From Diadema setosum (Eukaryota; Echinodermata; Echinoidea; Diadematoida; Diadematidae): a stretch of 64,000 bases of DNA. Positions within the stretch are counted from its first letter, which is position 1. Each line of letters starts with the position of its first letter. The position numbers and the translations under genes are program-made. The notes below the pieces were generated by a model. The model was not told the DNA's origin. It saw nothing but the letters and a program-made list of their open reading frames with translations, and did not search any database. The stretch spans positions 35,089,200-35,153,199 of the forward strand of contig CM067067.1 in NCBI GenBank assembly GCA_033980235.1, in the 5' to 3' direction. Of this stretch, positions 59,401 through 64,000 are shown piece after piece.

Positions 59401-62040
59401 ATAACAGATGCCACCCTCTGGACCAGCTGAGATGTGGGAATCTGTTCCTGGTACATGCGAAAGTAGCCCTGGGCCAGTTTCCTTGCTTGCTTCACCATCA
59501 GTCTGTCAATCAAAGTCCACAAATTAACAGAGTATTAACATACAAGTACATTACAGGTGCACATCTATCTATGAGGTTTACTCTTTAGGCATTACCTTTG
59601 GTGAAGTAAATATTCTCTCACAAATATGTTATCGTTCCCAGTGGTTAACTACAGAAGGTCAATATATCCTGTGGCATAAATCAATTTTACTCGATTCCTT
59701 TGCAGACAACTTCAAAGGACATTATTTGATTATTCCTTCTTTTCTTTTCTTTTTCTTTGGTCTTAACCAGATAAAATCAGAATACAGAGTTAGCATGCTT
59801 TAATCATAGCTCCAATACACAAAGATGCAATTCAAATTCTCAGGGTGAACTGAAAACATTAAAAACCTGATCACGTACAAACCAAAACTTGAAACCTTTC
59901 ACACACTGTCTTTGCCTGAGGAATTGCTAACACTCAGAAAAAGAAGAAACAAACTACAGATTTTGTTTGACATTGCAAAAAAAAAAATGGGTATAATGCC
60001 ACACACACTCCCTTTAGGCATTGAGTAGATGACAATATCAGTAAAACTTGGACAATATTTCATTCTTCTTAACTACATTATGTAGGTAACAGTTATTGGG
60101 GTAGAAGGCATCAGATGTGTATACTATCAAAGCTACCCTTTCAACAGCCCAACTCTAAAAAAAAAAAAAACAAACAAACAAACAAACAAACACAACAAAG
60201 AAGGAAAGTGCTTAATTTTTCTTCCAGGAAAAAGAATTTAGAATCTTATAATTTAGTAACTACAGGATGGTAAACTGAATGTGGAGAGAAATCATGCAAT
60301 GTGGCACACCTCATACCAGGATTGGAAAATAAATGGCACTGGACAATGAAATACAGTGTATACTGTACAGTATGTGAGAATGGTTGTACCTGTAGTCTGG
60401 CCCCATGCCACTATACACCATGCCAATGTTCTTTGTGATGACTTCTACTTTGTGGACGCTCTGCTCCTCGTACAGGACAGATTTCTGCTTCTTCTCAGTT
60501 GCTATGACAACTCCATTGGATGCCTTGATGCCCACTGACGGAGCTCCAGCAGCAACAGCATTCAAGGCATACTCAATCTGGACAAGTTTACCTGATGGAC
60601 TGAAATGTCAGCACATCCCATTAAATAATGCAGGTTTCGCACAACTTATGTGAAAGATGCGATGAACCATACCTTTAACTAATAATCTGACAATACATGT
60701 ACGTGTGCATAAGATTTCCTATGGCTACATATACACATGTACACTGTAAGCAATCGCTAATGTCAATGAAACCTACATTGATTTACAATCCAGAAAAAGA
60801 AAGTTTAGAACCTGAGCTGAGTAGACCTTATAAGCCTATGAATTGAAAAAAAAAATCACTCTGATTACCTGTTAAGCTACATCCAGTCAAAAATGAATTA
60901 CATTTTAGAATCAAAATATATGCTACACACTAAAGAACATATTCACTGCATTAGAGAATTGGGCACTAATGTACTTTCATATCCATGTGGTGTAAAAACA
61001 ATGTACCGGTATCTCAAATTCCACTGAACCAAATAATTGCAGGAAAATTACAGGATATACTTAATAGCTTATTTCTAATTACTCACATGTTCATTTAAAC
61101 CAAATCCGTTTTCAGAAAGCGTCAATATCAACATCAACTTTCAAGTCATCGCTCAAAACAAACTCTAAATCTTAGCGAGATATCGTGGCGCACACTGCCT
61201 GCATTATCTAGAACTGAAGTTAGCTGCCTAATTAATATGAGAACGCCATAAAGGGATTCAACGCAGGAGCTAAAAAATAAGTGTGCAAGGATTGTAGCAC
61301 GTCGAAAGAAGTCTGTGTTAGTGTTATTGAGAAATGCATGTTTGTGTGTCACTGTGTCCGTCTGTGTGGTCTAATGCGATCTAGGATTACAATGTGCACT
61401 GTAGGAAATGCATTTCTCATCCAACTTCATTCAAGTTGCCATAAATCATTTGAACACTGAGATTTTGCTCCTAGCAACTTCAAAGATTTGTTGCATTTAA
61501 TACTCTAACTTCAGTTTCAGATTGTGCAGGCAGCGTACGCACGCAGTGATCATTCACGAAGAGCTATGTGTAACGTAACAGTGTAAGAGTGAGTGGTTTC
61601 GAGTGACAACATGAAAGTCAGTGACCAAATGTTTACAGGGCCTATTGTTGATTGACACTTCCCGATATGCGATAACCAGTTTTGTTCAAATTTACTTAAG
61701 TGCTTGAAAATAAGCGATTACGTATATCCTGGGATTTTGGTGTAATTTGGGCTTCCGGAATTTGAGATATCTATATGGATTCGAAAGTACATCAGCGCTG
61801 CGCTGTGAGAATTGCTATTATCCATCACCACACAATCAATGACAATTGCAACAACTAGATGAACAAATGGGACTAAGGGTCTTGAGCCCATGACTTAGCA
61901 TTCTGGCCGACATTATATGTGTGCAAATATACTCATATTACTAAACAAACTCATGTAATGCTAGTATTAATACTTCAAGGTGTTAATGATTCAGATAGTT
62001 ACCTGAAAGTTGTCAGTGAAAAGCTGTACTGTTCTGTCAT
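56354..62040 (-). CDS. PSMA2: Proteasome subunit alpha type-2, 5 coding exons, complete
   Basis: Structural subunit of the outer alpha ring of the 20S proteasome core, non-catalytic. Five exons with GT/AG borders and consistent phase give 708 nt (235 residues plus stop); human PSMA2 has 234. The N-terminus [20 protein letters not shown] carries the alpha-subunit signature that gates the pore. [56 protein letters not shown] and [10 protein letters not shown] are all close to the family. The start codon is the only one giving this conserved N-terminus; exon 1 has just 38 coding bases. The 2.2 kb intron 4 contains Helentron-like element E. It lies in the same orientation as CPT1 with 11 kb between them, so no shared regulation is implied. 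A plus-strand gene may start about 1.9 kb upstream. Confidence 0.97.
57088..58014 (+). mobile_element. Helentron-like element E with 150-bp tandem repeats
   Basis: GTCCCCGCCG at 57114-57123 pairs with CGGCGGGGAC at 58003-58012 in a 3' hairpin. Five to six units of about 150 bp (57128-57905) carry AGGTCAAAGGTCA and AAAGCAAACGGAATCGAAAT. Then comes CGGACGCACGGACAGACGGA. It lies in PSMA2 intron 4. Confidence 0.6.
58660..58879 (-). CDS. PSMA2: PSMA2 exon 4 (residues 124-197)
   Basis: Encodes [37 protein letters not shown] and [14 protein letters not shown]. The loop DEDEARP is one residue longer than in mammals. Acceptor ttacAG, donor GTAAAA. Confidence 0.96.
58880..59379. other. PSMA2 intron 3, no further feature seen
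   Basis: AT-rich intron. The adjoining intron 2 (59503-60389) is equally plain apart from an A/CAAA run at 60160-60190. Confidence 0.35.
59380..59502 (-). CDS. PSMA2: PSMA2 exon 3 (residues 83-124)
   Basis: Encodes [20 protein letters not shown] then [17 protein letters not shown]. Acceptor gacAG, donor gg|GTGAGT. Confidence 0.95.
60390..60599 (-). CDS. PSMA2: PSMA2 exon 2 (residues 13-83)
   Basis: Encodes [20 protein letters not shown] through [20 protein letters not shown] and PDYR. Acceptor tttcAG, donor ag|GTACAA. Confidence 0.96.
60600..62002. other. PSMA2 intron 1, no further feature seen
   Basis: No repeat family or ORF recognised. Confidence 0.35.
62003..62040 (-). CDS. PSMA2: PSMA2 exon 1, 38 nt (residues 1-13)
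   Basis: ATG ACA GAA…ACT TTC ag with donor GTAACT; encodes [12 protein letters not shown]. Too short for ORF scanning, found by matching the conserved N-terminus and phase. Confidence 0.93.
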
Positions 62041-63957
62041 CGTGGTGATTTTAGTCACAAAATTGCAAAGCAGAGCAGATAATCTCGGCTTCAGCTCACG
62101 TTATTGAATACCGAATGCCTCTCGTCTCCTCACGCTCGAACAGATAAGTCGACTAGTGTTGTATTCGCCCCTTTATTGAGCCACACGTATTCATCGAAAC
62201 TCGCCCTTAAAAGATTGAAATAATGAACTTTCAAATACTGACATTGAAAAAAGAGCAGCGGGTGCACGGATATCATAGAATCACACCCCTCCCCCCCCCC
62301 CCAAAAAAAAAAAAAGAAGAAAAGAAAGTAGATAAGCAGGCAACACATTAGTGAGTGAAACTGAAATCTTTTTCAATGAGATAAAGCAGAATCTTGAACA
62401 CCATTCATTATTCATTTTATACAACACATGCATCGGACATCAATTTAATTTTCTATTGTGTGGTCATGGCCTGAGGACAACATGAACAATTAATTACCAT
62501 TTCGTCATGACATGGCGAACTGGGGACCTTGGGATTGATAGATAACCTACAGAGTAATAATTTATTGCATGCAAAGCAGTGGATCGGGGGGAGGGGGCAC
62601 CTGAAGGATGCGTGCTCAACTTTTAATTTTTCTTTAAAAAAGAAATTTAAAAAGAGAGAAAAAAAAATGAAAGGGCCAAGTATAGGCCGCACCCTCTTTT
62701 ATTCTTTATCGCAGTCACACCAGAAAATTGCGCTGGACCCCCCTTTTTTTTTTGCTTGTCAGCTGATCAAACCCAGAAATGGCACCAGAAATATTCTTTT
62801 TTTTTTTTTTGCGCCACCCCCCCCCCCCCCCCCGTAATACAGAATTCCTGGATATGCCTCTGTACAACACGATCCGTTGACACCATGGCATTCTATCACA
62901 CTATCGTAAACTGAGTGCTTGATGAAAGTGTATTATCTTTAGCAATGTCATGTGATAAGTAGTCAACAAATGTTAGTATCTAGTTTGATATTTGTAGTTG
63001 ATGATATAATAAGAATGTATTTTTTAAAGGTTTTGCATAAAACACCCTTTTTTGCCATAATAATAAAAATGCAACCACAGTCATGTGAACCAAGTGATCA
63101 ATGAGTGCAATACATCATGCAGACAAATTTTTGCAAGGTGTCGGCCACCTTCTAAACTCTGTAGCAATGGTCAGAATGTCTCTCTTAATTAACATCTACT
63201 TCCGTATTTCCTCGAATTTTGGATATCTATATTGCACCTTTCTTATTTAATAGGTATACAATTTTACTAGAGCAGTCACTGAATTGCAAAGTTACATTCG
63301 GACAGTGCAGCGGCCATTGCATGCGCCGTGATAGTACCTTTTACTAAAACAACGCATTGACTGGTAAGGAGGGCATCAAAAAAATGGTCAGTGAGCTAAG
63401 ACACCTCATTAGCTCAGCGGAAATGCTTGGATGTTCTTTAATCTCTATTTTATATCACGATTTCACATCGGTTGAAGTTGAACACTAATTTTTTCTTTCA
63501 CTCTTTGAATTTGATGGCCATACAGATAGATGAACAGATAAATAAAAAACTTGTTCAGAGGGTAATCATGCCCATTTGTCACTGTTTTATTGCTGTTTTT
63601 ACCGAAAAGCTTTCAGTTTGAAAAGTCCGAGAGTGTGTATGAGCTCTAAGGGTATCTTGGAGTAAATGCCGAGATGAGAGTTGTTTTGAAGAACGATGAG
63701 GGGAAAAAAAGAGCAATAATGTTGCCATTCGGTTTCTATACAGCCTGTCTTATCCCCTCCCCTCCCCTAAAAGAGACTAAAACAAAGAAATCTTGGATTT
63801 TTAGCTTCATGTCACCAGGATGAAAAAAAGGATTATAGATGTTGACATTCAAAAGCGATATTGCACAAGCGCTTGTGGCGCACCGTCCATAGGACGAAAT
63901 CGAATAGGTTCCTCCCTGTCTGTTATGTGTTTCTCTCTCGGTCTCTCTCATTTCAAA
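62041..63957. promoter_or_regulatory. Probable upstream region between PSMA2 and a plus-strand gene
   Basis: Divergent layout. Contains polyC/polyA tracts at 62287-62315 and 62795-62835, a GCATGCGCC near 63320 that resembles an NRF-1 half site, and CpG-rich sequence near 63870. No TATA box is obvious. Confidence 0.35.
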
Positions 63958-64000
63958 ATGGCGACCAACATGCTGAGAAACGTGAGCTCAACCTTGAGGG
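63958..64000 (+). CDS. Possible first exon, mitochondrial-presequence-like N-terminus, cut by window end
   Basis: ATG in the context TTTCAAAATGGCGACC (good Kozak match, and a YY1-like AANATGGCG element often placed at transcription starts) opens MATNMLRNVSSTLR, which has Arg but no acidic residues and could form an amphipathic presequence. The frame is open to the window edge. The gene is not identifiable from 14 residues. Confidence 0.35.
   Translation, partial: MATNMLRNVSSTLR

Overview
This window is eukaryotic. It is AT-rich, with short coding exons split by GT/AG introns and a very high load of small DNA transposons, retroelement scraps and simple repeats. The proteins are metazoan. The repeat content (arrays of TGACCTTTGACC units, foldback transposons with short tandem-repeat arms like the TU elements described in sea urchin, tRNA-derived SINEs) suggests a marine invertebrate deuterostome, most likely an echinoderm such as a sea urchin. 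The species assignment is inference.

Only two complete protein genes are recognised, both on the minus strand. CPT1 (carnitine O-palmitoyltransferase 1, the outer mitochondrial membrane gate of fatty acid oxidation) fills 743-45388. I resolve 17 coding exons with consistent phases that give a 769-residue protein, close to vertebrate CPT1 in length. Two transmembrane segments, the catalytic His468 in an EHSW context and the Ser685-Thr686-Ser687 motif are all present. PSMA2 (proteasome subunit alpha type-2) fills 56354-62040 with 5 coding exons and 235 residues. At the right edge (63958-64000) a plus-strand ORF starts with a mitochondrial-presequence-like N-terminus and is cut by the window end. 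It would be divergent from PSMA2 across about 1.9 kb.

Layout: 1-742 lies downstream of the CPT1 stop; 743-21783 holds CPT1 exons 17 to 3 with small MITEs and Helentron-like elements in the introns; 21784-44098 is the 22.3 kb intron 2, a nest of mobile DNA; 44099-45388 holds exons 2 and 1; 45389-56353 is intergenic and carries a 2.9 kb foldback transposon; 56354-62040 is PSMA2; 62041-63957 is a probable shared upstream region.

The most notable non-gene content is: (i) the foldback element at 47821-50751, whose arms are built from dozens of TACCACAGGA units arranged as small hairpins; (ii) an unrelated element at 22862-28326 whose ends are hairpin arrays of CCCCG/CGGGG; (iii) five elements sharing one architecture (AACTAGA-like 5' end, subterminal inverted repeat, body often made of AGGTCA half-site arrays, 3' hairpin, ATAA end) in which the inverted repeat differs between elements but always matches within an element; (iv) a tandem 326-bp repeat whose unit ends in a tRNA-Ala-like sequence, flanked by a 15-bp target duplication and carrying a 5' inversion. 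The AGGTCA arrays contain perfect DR1 sites and sit within introns of CPT1, a classic nuclear-receptor target in vertebrates. No long intact transposase or reverse transcriptase ORF was found.
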